Positions 1 through 10,831 of a stretch of DNA of 29,598 nucleotides are shown one piece after another. The stretch covers positions 9,293-38,890 of the forward strand of contig BMAT01005602.1 in assembly GCA_019649035.1 (NCBI GenBank). Direction: 5' to 3'. A model generated the notes under the pieces. The model worked only from the letters and a program-made list of their open reading frames with translations. It had not been told where the DNA came from and ran no database searches. The first letter of the stretch is position 1; each line of letters opens with the position of its first letter. The position numbers and the translations under genes are program-made. The stretch is from Elysia marginata (Eukaryota > Mollusca > Gastropoda > Plakobranchidae).

Positions 1-590
1 TCAAAACATCAGATGGCACATGCACCAAAGATATTAATACAAGAATTGTAATGGCAAAGCAAGGAATGGTCAGCCTCAATAACATCTGGAAAGACAAATA
101 TCAATCCCAAAACCTCTCAAATTTAAACTACTGAAAACTTTAGTTTGGCCAAGATTGCTCTACCGTTGTGAAACATGGACAATGAGGAAAGCGGATGAAT
201 CAAAGATAGAGGCAGCTGAAATGTGGTTTTTCAGAAGATTACTAAGAGTGAGCTGGAAAGACAGAAGAACAAATGGAAATGTGTTAGCAGTAATGGGGAC
301 TGGAAGGACACTACTATCACTAGTAATAGAAAGAAGGCTTTTAGTACATTGGACATGCAGAAAGAAATACAAAATCCGATTTATGGAAGACAATCTTCGA
401 AGGAAAAACAGAAGCAAAAAGAGGAAGAGGCAGGCCATCATTATCCTATGTTGACCAAGTCAGTAAAGCAACAGGGCTGAAGTTACAGAGCATATCGCAG
501 AAAAGTCAGGACAGAGTTATATATATATGGAGAGGGATTGCGAAGTCTTCTTGTGCAGCAGCAAACATCAATCCTGATGATGCCGCAAGG
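1..590 (+). mobile_element. LINE (non-LTR retrotransposon) 3' remnant, C-terminal reverse transcriptase region
   Basis: The translation in shifting frames carries the region that follows the reverse transcriptase fingers in endonuclease-RT LINEs. It includes an RIVMAKQGM-like helix, NIWKDK, then LLYRCETWTMRKADESKIEAAEM, FFRRLLRVSWKDR with TN, and finally a basic linker leading to SYVDQVSKATGL. This order (YGCETWT, MW.YRRLLRISW.DR, then the basic and 'ATGL' segments) is the usual C-terminus of this LINE group. Frames change several times, so the copy is dead. Its 5' part lies beyond the left edge. The 3' boundary near 590-600 is set only by the end of recognisable similarity. Clade assignment (RTE-like) is uncertain. 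Confidence 0.75.
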
Positions 591-599
591 TAACAAGGT

Positions 600-1990
600 A
601 ACATACAAGTATTCAATTCAGTTATTAGAAGAAACAATTATGACTAATTGGGAATTTAGAGGATATATATGCCGTTAACCTCAGTCACCCCACTGTGATG
701 CCTCAGCCAAACCTAGCTTTTCACTTAGCCTAGTAGCCCACCAGTAGGACCTACTAGGGCCTACTAGACGATCAAGCAGCAGCGAGTCACGCAGTGCACT
801 TCCATTGTCATTTCGTCGAGTTTTCCAGCTGGTCTCTGACAAACAAAGCATAAATGTGAGTCACTTGCACTGCACTTCGGTTGTCATCTCAGCAAGTTTT
901 TCTGCTGGTCTCTGACAATCAAACTGCAGTGATCGTTCTATTATGCAATATAACAGGGCTACATTTGTGTAACTTGGTGACTGAAAACTAGAGTAGAGGT
1001 CTAGGGCATACTATAACTATTGATGTAATAATAGAATTTGTGCCTTATTACACATGTATGGATGGCGTAATTTTAAAAGCAAAACGCTTTTTGCTCTATA
1101 TTGCAGCAAAACTAACGCGCAGGTAAAGACTGGAGATACTGCACTTTGATTGGCAGGGGCAGAATACTTTTGCGATCTATTTCTGAGGTAAAAATTTATA
1201 CAACAAAGTACTAACTAAGGCCTGCAAAGATCATGGTGTTCGATGAAGTATGCAGGTTGTAAGAAATACTACTTCAGTACTTGATCTATTATTAGAGTAC
1301 TTTAAACGGTCTCTTACCCTCAGCATTAATCTTAAAGCAGGGCAAGAGTTACGACAGAGATCATCTAAATCTAGATCTAGACATAGCAACACACTTAAAC
1401 AGATGAGGAAACTAACGGTCTAACCGTTGGTAATGGTCTGAACCTTACATAACAATTGATTAGATCTAGTTTAAATCTAAATCTAGACACTCTGATAGCA
1501 GAATCATTGAGAAAAGTGGTCAAGAGTATTTCTGTAAAATTACCTTTAATTTTAGAAGTACTGCTAGGCATTTATTTGATGCTCCGAGTAACAACAAAAT
1601 AATCTTTTCGTTCACAATGACATTTACTATCATTTAGCTAACTGCCCGATGCTTCTTACAGACAGTACACAGAAAGTTCAGTAAACGTAGTGAAAAGCGA
1701 AAGCAAAAGTAGAGCTTACGAAACCTTTCTATTTTAAGAACTGTGTTTACCTTCGCTTTTTAGGCTACTGCGATATTTCACAATCATTTGTAATAAACAC
1801 AATCTTGGCGTTAGATCTATATGAAAACTAATGTATAATTAGAATTTTTGGACTGGGAATTTAAAAATCCATTGTGAACAAAGTTAGAAATGCTACAGCT
1901 GGCATGAGATTATTTTGCGGAAGAGATTTAGACTAAAATTTGCCAATCAAGATCATACACCAGCATTTGGAATTTTTTAGTTACACTTAC
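600..1990. other. Upstream intergenic DNA, no gene seen
   Basis: No open frame or known family is recognised here. It contains a two-copy 74-bp tandem duplication (784-922) and several AGATCT/CTAGAT-rich patches (about 1360-1500). The promoter and any 5' UTR exon of the downstream gene should lie here. ACTTACAG at 1985-1992, just before the ATG, could be a 5' UTR splice acceptor, but the pyrimidine tract before it is weak. Confidence 0.5.
784..922. repeat. Two-copy tandem duplication, period about 74 bp
   Basis: Two diverged copies begin with GAGTCAC at 784 and 858. Each continues through a GCACTTC...GTTGTCAT-like segment to CTGGTCTCTGACAA. The copies differ at many positions, so the duplication is old. 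Confidence 0.6.
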
Positions 1991-1994
1991 AGGC

Positions 1995-2136
1995 ATGTCC
2001 AAAGCTGATAGAAACCACAGTAATGACCTTATCACCTCTTGGGAGAAGAAAAAGTTAACGAAAAGACTGTCTAAACGACTAGCTTATATTCTTCGTTATG
2101 GTGCTATAACGGAAGGTTTGGATGTTGATGAAAACG
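1995..2136 (+). CDS. Exon 1 (start codon; first half of KptA-like N-lobe)
   Basis: Begins at ATG 1995 and encodes residues 1-47 plus the first base of Gly48. The donor is CG|GTAATT at 2137. It carries the lobe's LSKRLAYILRYGA helix, where the Tpt1 family usually has LRHG; Arg34 is kept but His is replaced by Tyr35. The next in-frame upstream Met was not sought, because similarity to the family starts only at about residue 20. Confidence 0.85.
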
Positions 2137-5100
2137 GTAATTATTTATGTTCATTGTTACTTACAGTTACTTTTAAATAATAGAAGCCTTATATTGGAAT
2201 TAGTTTATAATATAAATTGAGATCCTAGATCTAGATCTAGCTAGAATATTATGCTTTTCCTAGCTTTTTTAAATCTTTTTAAAGAGTGATATTTAAGAAG
2301 TACCGTACAATTACACATTTCATAATTAGTATTTAAAAAGTTTTATGTCTACAATGATAATTAAATTTACAAGTATTTTTGTCTTGATAAAAAGGAAAAA
2401 AACTTTCTTGCCTATAATTATTGTTAACAATTGAAAACATTCTCTCTCTTCCAGGTTATGTGTCTCTAGTTCATTTGTGCACAACACGTTTACTTCAGAG
2501 TTATTCAGAGGCAGAAGTGCTAGAGTATATAAAATCTTCCACATCTTATAAACACACAAAGCGATATGATTACCATGAGAGAAACGGGCAGATTTATGTT
2601 AGAGCTGCATATCTCAGAAACTTTGAAAAGGTGAGTAAAATTGATGAAAGATTCACTCTGTTTTTATCAAATGTTTTATAACAGTAGGCTACTGCAACAA
2701 ATTTTTCAACTTTTGAATGGCTTGCTTTTAATGTTTGGTAATGTTATGCCAAAAAGTAATTATAGGATGGTCAACAACAATTGCACAGGCTAAAATAGCC
2801 TACACCTGTAACTATTTAACATCCAGGGTTACAATAATACTATATCAATAGGTGTTGTGAAAAGGTTGCAAGTGCAATACAATTTTGTTACATTCTGGAA
2901 TATAGGGTCTGTATACATACTGTTCATATTTTATGTAAAGAATTTGCATGTACCCAAAAGTTCACTACTTCCACCAGCATTATAAATGTTAGGCCTATAG
3001 GCCTACATACAAAATACGAGTTAATGAAAAAATGATAAATGTAAGACATGATTTATGAATCAAAAGGCAATAGCTTTTCCTAAAAGAATGTATTTAACAA
3101 AATTACCAGAACTATAGCACTTTTCAATTTAAGTTTAAGATGGCGTAACAAGAATTGGACAAAAGCTTCCTGATCCACACAGCCTGCATGTATTATTTGT
3201 CTTATAGCCAGTAAAGATGGTCAACTCAAGGTTTAATTTTTATCTCACTATAAGTTGAAATTTTAGACAATCCATTTTTATAGCTTCAATTGTTGAAATA
3301 TGCATCAAATTATCATAATTTATAAAAATATCTACTTTGTACTATGGACATTACCTCAAACTAAAGATCTGTATGCTGGTTGCGAGACACTCATAACTTA
3401 TGGAAAATTTTTGATAAGGATAACTACTCAAATTTCTATCTCATTTTTATTATTATTGTTACTATTATTTTTTTGTAAATTTTGATGCCTTTAAATTCCA
3501 TCAATACAAAACTTTACTATGATCTTTTTTCTCCCGCAGAGCGTTTTTCATAGGAATACAAATGTGAAAACATTATTTGAATTCTCTGTGAGCTGCATCC
3601 TAGATAATCTAGATGATTTTGATCTTGAGGATTTTCCAGATGAGCACATACTAAGGTTAGTAAAATCTCTAAATGTACTATTTTGTAGCTTTTTAAAATG
3701 TTGTTAAGTTTCAGTAGGCCTGTATATTTCTAACAAAGCTAGGGAAAAGTAGATTAAAAAAAGCAAAGGAAACAAATTAAAGCAAAAAATTAATGATTAC
3801 TTCTTCATTAAGATCATTTATGTTTTAAATATGAATAATTCAAAGAAATCTCTAGTTCATATCTTGGATTGGTATGCTGCTTTTATACTTGTACAGTAAT
3901 TAGAAATTGTCATAGAATGTGACATTAATTTGTCTATATATATATCCTCTATTAAAAAAAAGAGATTTCATGTTAGATCATCTCCTAAATTTGTCTTTTA
4001 AAATCCCTCTGGCCTCCTCCCCCTCCCTTCAAGTGCATCATTAATTAACAAGCTGAAAGGCATAATTGGTTTACATGTTTAGATTGTTACAAACTAACAC
4101 TTTTTTGTACAATATTTGGGAGCATGGGTAAATGGCTGCTTAAGTTAAAAGATATAAATAACAGAATTGGAATGGCCTGGTCAGCACTATCAAAAAACTA
4201 TATAAAATTTGGAGATTGGGACGAGGGAAGAACTGAAGATAAAGTGTTTTAGAGTGGCTGTAGAAATTTGTCTCTAATATGGATCAGCAACATGGACACT
4301 AAATGACTAACATAGGCAGCAAGTATGAAGCTAGACGAGGCCTACACAAAGATGTTTAGAGTACCGTAGTCAATGGAGTAACATGGCAAGACAAAATCCC
4401 AAACAAAGCCCAATAGAGTAAACTGCCAAGCATCACAACCACAAAGTAAATGCGCCTCAGATTTGGTGGCTACTTTCAGAGAAAAAAATCTTATATGGAC
4501 TGAACCTATGGGAACCTAAACATGGTAAAAGAGGATCGGGTAGACAGCAGCGTACATACATTGATCAACTTGAGCAGGATACAGGAATATCGAATACCAC
4601 GGCAATACCTTGCTTGTGAAATGGAGTACAAGAAAAGATGAAAAAAGATAGCCAAATCAAATGTTTCGACTGTGTCACAAGATAGAAAGATAGAAACACT
4701 TTTTATGTACAATTTGTCTGGCGAACAGTGCAAATGACACAAATTTGAAAAATGTAACTTTGAGAAAAATGCTTTTAAAAGTCCATCTATTTCTCGTAGT
4801 CCGTATATATTTTAAATTCATAAAAAATTCAATACGGCTATTAAAACTTTTTGTAAAATTTTAATAATTTCATGCACTTACCAAGAGTATTTAATAAACA
4901 GAAAACCTCATTGCTCAAGAGATAAAGAACTTGTTATGGTAATTTTAATTTAAAATTATTGCATAAATTGCTTATGAAAGCTTTTTGCATGATAGTTCCT
5001 GAATAGTAAAAACTAATTACTATTTTCATTAAAACTTTTCAATATTCAGGACATTCAGACCCGCCAGCTCGCTGCTATGTTTATAGACAACCTTCCCCTA

Positions 5101-8100
5101 CCTCTCAACCCTATGCCAATAATAAAGGATTCTTGATTACCTTAGGTGACAGGACCCCCCACCCCCTCGGCTGCCTCTCTCTGGCCCTTGGTATTAACAA
5201 TACTACTTACTCTCCTTTCATCAAAATTTTCTTACTTTATAGCCTTTCTTTGGCAATAACAAAAACACCTGCTAGAACAAGATCTCTTTATTGAAACAAT
5301 AAAAATATTTTTAACTTCCTGAGTCTCACTGTAGTTTGAAAGGAAATAGGGTAAAAGCCTTTTAAACTAGTCTTATTTGTTTGCTATCCAGTAAAGTACA
5401 TTGTCCACCATCACAAGCAACAGAATCATGGCCTTTTGTCACAGCCCCAAATGCAAACATTTTGTTTTTTGGCTATAGAAATGGGAAGAAATCTTTTTAT
5501 TGTATTTTTTTTGTAAGTAAAGTTATTGAAATAGATTGAGATTCCTGGCTTCCTGAAGGAAAGCTATGTATTAAAAACATTAAATGTTCGTTGGAACTTC
5601 TCACTGCATGACTTTTTTTGGAACTTGTGTACCATATGAGATGTTCATTGATGTTAGATTCGTAATTCATGCCTGACTGCCATATGAGTTTATTTACTAT
5701 TCCCAAGCTTTTTCACTGGTCTGGACTGCAAATTTGCAATATACATGGTTTACTAAAATTTTCTTTTTTTTTCTTTTTTTTTAAGAATGATGATCCGACG
5801 TCTGAAGATAGAGAAGAAACTGTCAAGCAAAGCCCTGCGTGTTCTTCTGGCCCCAACCATCACTCATCTGGATCTAGAGGGTATTTATCTAAATAACAAC
5901 ATTCTACGTCTTGTCTGGACTCAGTGCCCACACCTCAAAGCAGTGAGTCTGAGGGATTGTGGTTACATCATTACCGACACTGTTCTTGCCCAGTTTACTA
6001 AAGTGAGTAACCTTTTAGAGTAGAATTACTTTCTTGTCTCTGTAGTGCTATTTTGTGACACTCTCAGCTAAAGCATACCGTTTATTATCTTTTTAAAAAT
6101 TTATTTCCCATTAATTTGAGTTTTGAAACTTATTTTCCGTTAGTTTTGTAGCTTTGTAGAGGGTGTTGTAAGTATTGGCTCTTTGCCATTAGAACATCCT
6201 TTTTCTGATTCTGTGGGTAGATAATGGGTTCTGGGCCATTTTCTCTCACATGTTCCTTCTCTTACCCTATCTTGCACTCACCATGTCTTTCGAAAGCAGT
6301 CATTGGGCATGTCTTTTTCCACACCTAGAAAATGGTATAAACCCAAGACCAATGATATTCAATATCTGTTTCTAGCTACTGTTTATTTTCTTATTTTACT
6401 TTAACAAAAGCTGCTCTCAGTAGTGTATTACTAATACTATTAGTTCTTGCAATGATAAAAATTTTGACAAGGCATTCTAACAGCTTATGACAGCAGCCTA
6501 ATGTTTTTACATCTCTTTGCTTGCTACTAAGTACTATCTTCCATAAAAATCTTGCATTTTGTCCAAATGAGTGGTAAGTCGAATGGCTTAGTTTTGAGTT
6601 ACAGGCTTTCAAAGTTGGGTGGGTGTTCAGAAGTCAAAATTTTTTTATTTGCGATAATGAGACTAAAACCATTTCTGAACAGTTTCACCACCTGGTTTAT
6701 ATTGAAATTTCATGTTTTATGCGTTCAACTGTAATAAGTATGATTGCTAAGGTTTCTACACTTTTATAGTCGTCTAAACTTTAAATGCAATTTTCTTCTT
6801 TGCTGAAATTTCAAAAGACCTAACCCTGCAGATTAAAAAAATGTCTTTAACTTCATACACAAGTATTATCGAGCTTTTCTGTTTGTTGTATTTGAAAGTA
6901 TAGAAAATAAGCTTTTCTGTGATATCAATATCTGACTTCCTTCCAATTTCGACTTAATACTACTCATTTGGAATGGTTGCAAGACTAATGTGGGCCTAAT
7001 TCAGTGAGGCATAACTGCTGCTAATGATTCCCTGTAATGAGAACCAAACTAAGCAAAGTTTATCTCTGAAATCATACAAAAAATTGGTAAAACTTTTTTT
7101 TTTAAAGAAAGGAAAGCTAGTACTATTTATCAGTGGTAAGTAGAGCTCTCTAGTTGTTTCCTTGAAATAATAAACTGTGTTTTTTTATATGGATCTAAAT
7201 AAAAAAAGACTAACAGCAAATAGTTGAAAATACCATATTATTTAATTCTTCTTGAAGTAAAAAACAAAAACAAAATTAACGATTTACTTTGCCCTGCCTC
7301 CAACAATAGCATTCTTGCACACAGTGAATGAAAAGAAAGGCAAAGCTGTTATTTATGTCAAAAATTTCCTTTGCTTTTATCTGTTAGGGCTATGAGTCTT
7401 TGATATCATACAGAGTTAAAGAGTTAATACCCTATTCCTTGACAGAACAGCAACAGCCCTGAATAGCAACAAAGTTTAAATTATATGAATGTTCTCTGAT
7501 AAAAATAGAAAGAATGTCCCAGATATCCCACAGACTTAACTATTACCAGTATCAAACTATGTGGTTTAGTTAATTCGAGCACTGCTCTAAGATTCTCTCC
7601 CTGCATTACTTCTAGATTTTAACTACTTTCGAATTAATCTACTCAGACCTAAGCTACAGTACATGCACCTTTTTTACATCAATACTTAAAACCTAGATTT
7701 TTCCTGTTTCATAACAGTTTTTTAAAATTTAATTTATAAGTAATTTTTGTATATTTGTGCAATTGTTGCACAAAAATTTGTTCCAGTTTGTTTAAGACTT
7801 CAGCAATTTAAAAAGGAGAAACAACTCTCTCTTTTTTATATTAGAAACATAGCATGGTTACTTCTAGAGGTAAATTCTTTCAGCTAAAATTTAATGTGTA
7901 AGACAACTTAGGAGAATCATCTCTATTGAGGATTGGACTTTTTAAGGGTTTTGCATTGTCTAAAAATATGTTGCATTTTATGGCATTACAAGTAAGCTGT
8001 TAACGAGAATCACCCAACTTGAATTTATAAGGACAAAATACATGTAAAACTAAAGGAAAAACATTGAAACGTTTCGCTTGCAATGGCTTCGTCAGTCACA

Positions 8101-10218
8101 CTGAGGTAAAAAAAAAACCCACAGAAACATATATCAACCTAAAAGAATCAAGCAACGTCAGTTATAGCCAGCGAAAGTACATTGTATGGTGGGGGAAAAA
8201 GAAGAACGTGCAAAGAAATACAAAGGCATGCCTGTTGAGAAGCAAAAGGAAAAGGGCGGAAACCAGTTGAGTGGTTGTTGGAAGGAGCAGAGTCATGACA
8301 GGTAAGCAATGTTAAGAGCAAGAAAGGAGAGCAGGGCAATGAATGTAGAAGGCCAGGGGTAGAGAGCATGCTAATTAAAGAAGGGGAGAGACAAAATGGG
8401 GAAAGGGGTAACTAGTGAGTTAAGGAGAAATAAATGCAAAGCAAGACAAGTAGGCAAAAGCATATAAAATGCTATTCAAAGAGCACAAGGAGTGTGTATA
8501 ATAGAAAGGAAAGGTGGAGCGGGAAGCTAGGACAAGACGGGCGAGGCACAGTGTGAAAGAAAAAGAAATAGACTAATAGCCAACGAGATAATTATGTGGT
8601 GTGAGTGGATAAAACGAGAATTAAAAGCAAGGTAGAACAAGATAACAGAAGAAAGAGACCCCCAATGTGTTTGAAAGGTGCATGAGGTAAGTGGCTATTC
8701 ACAGATGCAAGAAGTGGTCATTACCACTTCACCCCCACGCTGTGTATGTCTAGTGCCACGTAATTCCTATCTATCTCTTACACCTTTCTCCCTCTCTCTC
8801 CCCTTTCTTTCTCCCTAACTCTATGTATCTATCATCTAGCTATCTATCTATGTATATATATGTCTATCTATCTCTTACCATTCTTACTGTAAAACTGTCT
8901 ATCTGTCCATATATCGCTAGCTAATAAAAATAAGTAAACAAAAAGGTATACTATAAGAGAATAGTAAAAAAAATTAATGCTGAAAGAACGCTAACGCCCA
9001 TACAGATCTTAACCCCTCTAAAAAGGTCCGTGAAAAGAAAAAAGACTTATTCTGGCTATCATTATATTCTCTATGTCTGGACCAGATAGTCACACAGGCA
9101 CCCCGGCTGCACGTCTCCTAATTAGCTCCCTAATTAACTCTCTAAATTAGAGTGGATCTAAGTAAATACATTGAATTTGAAGGTGTAGAGGAAGGTGCAA
9201 CTGGGGGTGAATGGAAGACTGCATTAAGACATTACTTGCAGCGATTAGAGATGGGAAATGATTCTTGCTCCTTGATGTTCCTGCCATGTGGTTCTGTAGT
9301 CCCGAGTGTGTGGATCCAATGAATTTCTTTGTTCAAGAGGCTGATGTTGTCTGAGCCTGGGAATGGATCAATGGCAATGACGTTGACACGTTGATGGGTG
9401 TGGTCATCAAGGTTAAAATGTTTGGCCACGGATGTGCCTCTGTCGTTGTTGTTGTCGAATCTGTGGCTAGTAAACCGGTTCCTGGGAGAATTATCCCCCT
9501 TTTTAATTCTCTCATACCATTCTGTTTGAGCTCTTGTTCAAAACAGATCAGGGTGTAATTTTCCTGACATCATTCTAGCTCCCCTCCTTGCCGCTTCTTT
9601 CAGCTTTCCTTCTCCAATCTGTCTCTAGTCTTTTTAGTCAAATAAATTACGAAACTAATGAGTGATTTTCTTTGTTTTCAGAATCTGCCATGTCTCGAAA
9701 AGCTAAACCTTTGTCGGTGCACTCATTTAACCAACAAATCCCTTACAACTTTAGTCAAGAACCTGCCTCAACTTCACACACTTCACATTACACGAGTGCC
9801 TTCTCTCACTTTCAAAAGTGTGTTGGAATTCCTGCAAAAGTCATCAGCAATAAAGTTCCTAGATGTTTACTATCTGCGAACAACACCTGAAGAATATAAC
9901 TGCCTTGTTGAGATAGCGCAGACAAAGAAAATGACCCTGCTGCTAAGAGAACCGAAGAAAACCGATCATGAAATGGTTAAGGAAGAATTTGATGTTGAAG
10001 AAGGAGATGGCTGTTTAGGACAATTGACTGACCCTGGTTACATCAATACTGAGAATGATGATGACGATAATGATGAAGAAGAAGAAGAAGAGGACGGGGA
10101 GGAGTGGGAGAGTGATAATGACCCATCTAGTGATGAAGATGATAATATAATGTTGGTAGGATTATTGAATGAGATTTGGAGTGATCAAGAAGAAGATGAG
10201 CTGTCACTAGGATGTTAA
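1995..10218 (+). CDS. Five-exon gene: KptA/Tpt1 N-lobe + BC-box-like helix + leucine-rich repeats + acidic tail
   Basis: Joining 1995-2136, 2455-2630, 3540-3655, 5786-6002 and 9682-10218 gives an uninterrupted 395-residue frame. All introns are GT-AG and junction phases are 1, 0, 2 and 0. Residues 20-105 match the N-terminal winged-helix lobe of RNA 2'-phosphotransferase: LSKRLAYILRYGA, VDENGYVSL, SYSEAEV, then NGQIYVRAA. Residues 117-145 (TLFEFSVSCILDNLD...) resemble an elongin BC box, followed by a helix (146-169). Leucine-rich repeats run over about 170-305, with LDL, SLRDC, LNLCRC and LHI strands. Residues about 342-374 are almost all Asp and Glu. The Tpt1 C-lobe that binds NAD+ is absent. 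What is inferred: a non-catalytic adaptor, possibly a cullin-RING substrate receptor. I know no characterised protein with this order. Exon structure is secure; function is not. Confidence 0.85.
2137..3539 (+). other. Introns 1 and 2 of the KptA-N/LRR gene (exon 2 lies between)
   Basis: Intron 1 is 2137-2454 and intron 2 is 2631-3539. Both are A+T-rich. Apart from an AGATCT-rich patch near 2220-2245 nothing is recognised in them. Confidence 0.6.
2455..2630 (+). CDS. Exon 2 (second half of KptA-like N-lobe)
   Basis: The acceptor is TCTCTCTCTTCCAG|G, ending at 2454. The split codon G|GT restores DENGYVSL, exactly where the family has DEDGFVSV-type sequence. That independently supports the junction. 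The exon ends in frame with GAAAAG|GTGAGT and encodes residues 48-106. The family's IRANQGHS block is here VRAAYLRN: Arg97 is kept, while the Asn-Gln-Gly-His part is lost. Confidence 0.88.
3540..3655 (+). CDS. Exon 3 (BC-box-like helix)
   Basis: The acceptor is TCTCCCGCAG, ending at 3539, and the donor is CTAAG|GTTAGT at 3656. The exon encodes residues 107-144 and two bases of Arg145. TLFEFSVSCI at 117-126 fits the elongin BC-box pattern TLxxx(C/S)xxxI, with Ser in place of the more common Cys. It is followed by an acidic turn and PDEHILRMM, as seen before the repeats of LRR-type cullin adaptors. Confidence 0.8.
4120..4660 (+). mobile_element. LINE 3' remnant inside intron 3
   Basis: Frames read a decayed C-terminus of an endonuclease-RT LINE. 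The recognisable parts are DINNRIGMAWSAL, a YGSATWTLND block (from a YG.ETW motif), and LWEPKHGKRGSGRQQRTYIDQLEQDTGI. That last basic plus 'Y.D.LE.DTGI' block is typical of the 3' end of these elements. It differs from the copy at the left edge, so it is a separate family. Several stops and shifts are present. Boundaries are approximate. It lies in sense orientation within the host intron. Confidence 0.7.
5786..6002 (+). CDS. Exon 4 (helix and first leucine-rich repeats)
   Basis: A long pyrimidine tract leads to TTAAG at 5785, and the donor is ACTAAA|GTGAGT at 6003. The split codon AG|A gives Arg145. The exon encodes residues 146-217, including LAPTITHLDLEG and CPHLKAVSLRDCGY, which are typical LRR strands with N-terminal capping sequence. 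The exon is phase-compatible with both neighbours. Confidence 0.87.
6003..8040 (+). other. Intron 4, left part, no feature recognised
   Basis: A+T-rich intron sequence with poly-A and poly-T runs. No coding similarity or clear repeat is seen before the Penelope-like remnant. The whole intron spans 6003-9681. Confidence 0.55.
8061..8097 (-). ncRNA. Hammerhead ribozyme-like motif of the Penelope-like element
   Basis: On the minus strand the sequence reads CTGACGA (8095-8089), a short G/C-closed stem and loop, then GAAACGTTTC. These match the hammerhead core boxes CUGANGA and GAAA, with the small palindromic stem III seen in retroelement ribozymes. A three-pair stem I (TGA with TCA) is possible. 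Penelope-like elements are known to carry minimal hammerheads in their terminal repeats, and the GIY-YIG remnant upstream on the same strand supports the call. Stem II looks weak (two G-C pairs), so activity is doubtful. Confidence 0.5.
8760..8900. repeat. TCTA/CTAT-rich microsatellite
   Basis: Interrupted tandem CTAT units (for example CTATCTATCTAT) with TATATATA and pyrimidine-rich stretches. It lies inside the 3' region of the Penelope-like remnant. Confidence 0.7.
9682..10218 (+). CDS. Exon 5 (last leucine-rich repeats, acidic tail, stop)
   Basis: The acceptor TTGTTTTCAG ends at 9681 and the frame runs to TAA at 10216-10218. It encodes residues 218-395. LPCLEKLNLCRCTHLTNKSL and LPQLHTLHITRVP continue the repeat series. 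From about residue 307 the chain is polar, then Asp/Glu-rich (about 342-374), and ends in a less acidic stretch closing with SLGC. Such low-complexity acid tails are common in nuclear or nucleolar proteins, but no localisation signal is obvious. Confidence 0.88.
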   Translation, partial: NLPCLEKLNLCRCTHLTNKSLTTLVKNLPQLHTLHITRVPSLTFKSVLEFLQKSSAIKFLDVYYLRTTPEEYNCLVEIAQTKKMTLLLREPKKTDHEMVKEEFDVEEGDGCLGQLTDPGYINTENDDDDNDEEEEEEDGEEWESDNDPSSDEDDNIMLVGLLNEIWSDQEEDELSLGC

Positions 10219-10831
10219 TGAAAACATTAATTTTTATGCTGAAATAACTAATATAATTATCACTACTGTTTTATTGCAAGAGATTCAGGGATCCAGAAAT
10301 GGCTGCGTCCATTGGCTGCAGGATATAGCCCCCTCTGCTTCCAGCTGCCAATTTTCTCTATTTTGGATATCCTGTGCCATAACAAGCCTTTATGTTTATA
10401 CATTTTTAGAATACTCTAATCCAAAACAGAATCTGTGATACAGTCTTTCATACTTAGTTGACATTAATTTACAAGCTATGTGATGAAACAGTTTTCATTT
10501 TGCATTCACCATGTGACACTTGCATATAGCTAGCCGCTTACATGGAAGTCAACTGGGGACAGCAAAATGCCAGAGTAAATGTTGTATGGGATTACACTGT
10601 ACATGTATTATGTTTCTTGTGTGATAATAATTAAATGGCCAGTGAAAACCAGGCATAGGTCTGAAATATGTCATTTTCAGTTATTTATGTTTAATTATAA
10701 ACATTTCATTTTCTTTGAGAGGTTTTAGAAATTAGAATTCTAGCTCTCATCCCACATGCTTGGATTTGAATTTGAAGCAGATAATGTAACAATTTGTTTC
10801 ATTCACATGCTCTGGCCCCAAAAGTTTGTTT

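Larger units (their letters stand above)
8050..9540 (-). mobile_element. Penelope-like retroelement remnant (GIY-YIG endonuclease end and 3' region)
   Basis: On the minus strand, about 9230-9520 encodes the C-terminal half of a GIY-YIG endonuclease of the Penelope type: DRGTSVAKHFNLDDH, then a V.AIDPF strand, then LLNKEIHWIHTLGTTEPHGRN. The VA.HFN...H and W(I/H).L.T..PHG.N blocks are characteristic of that family. The reverse transcriptase portion is not present, so the copy is 5'-truncated and clearly broken. About 1.1 kb of 3' sequence follows, ending with a hammerhead-like motif (8061-8097), the arrangement known for this class. The copy lies antisense to the host gene, ending about 140 bases before exon 5. 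Confidence 0.7.

Noticed and set aside
155-454. A small host gene encoding about 99 residues
   Set aside because: The peptide is the C-terminal reverse transcriptase region of a LINE and the similarity continues in other frames on both sides.
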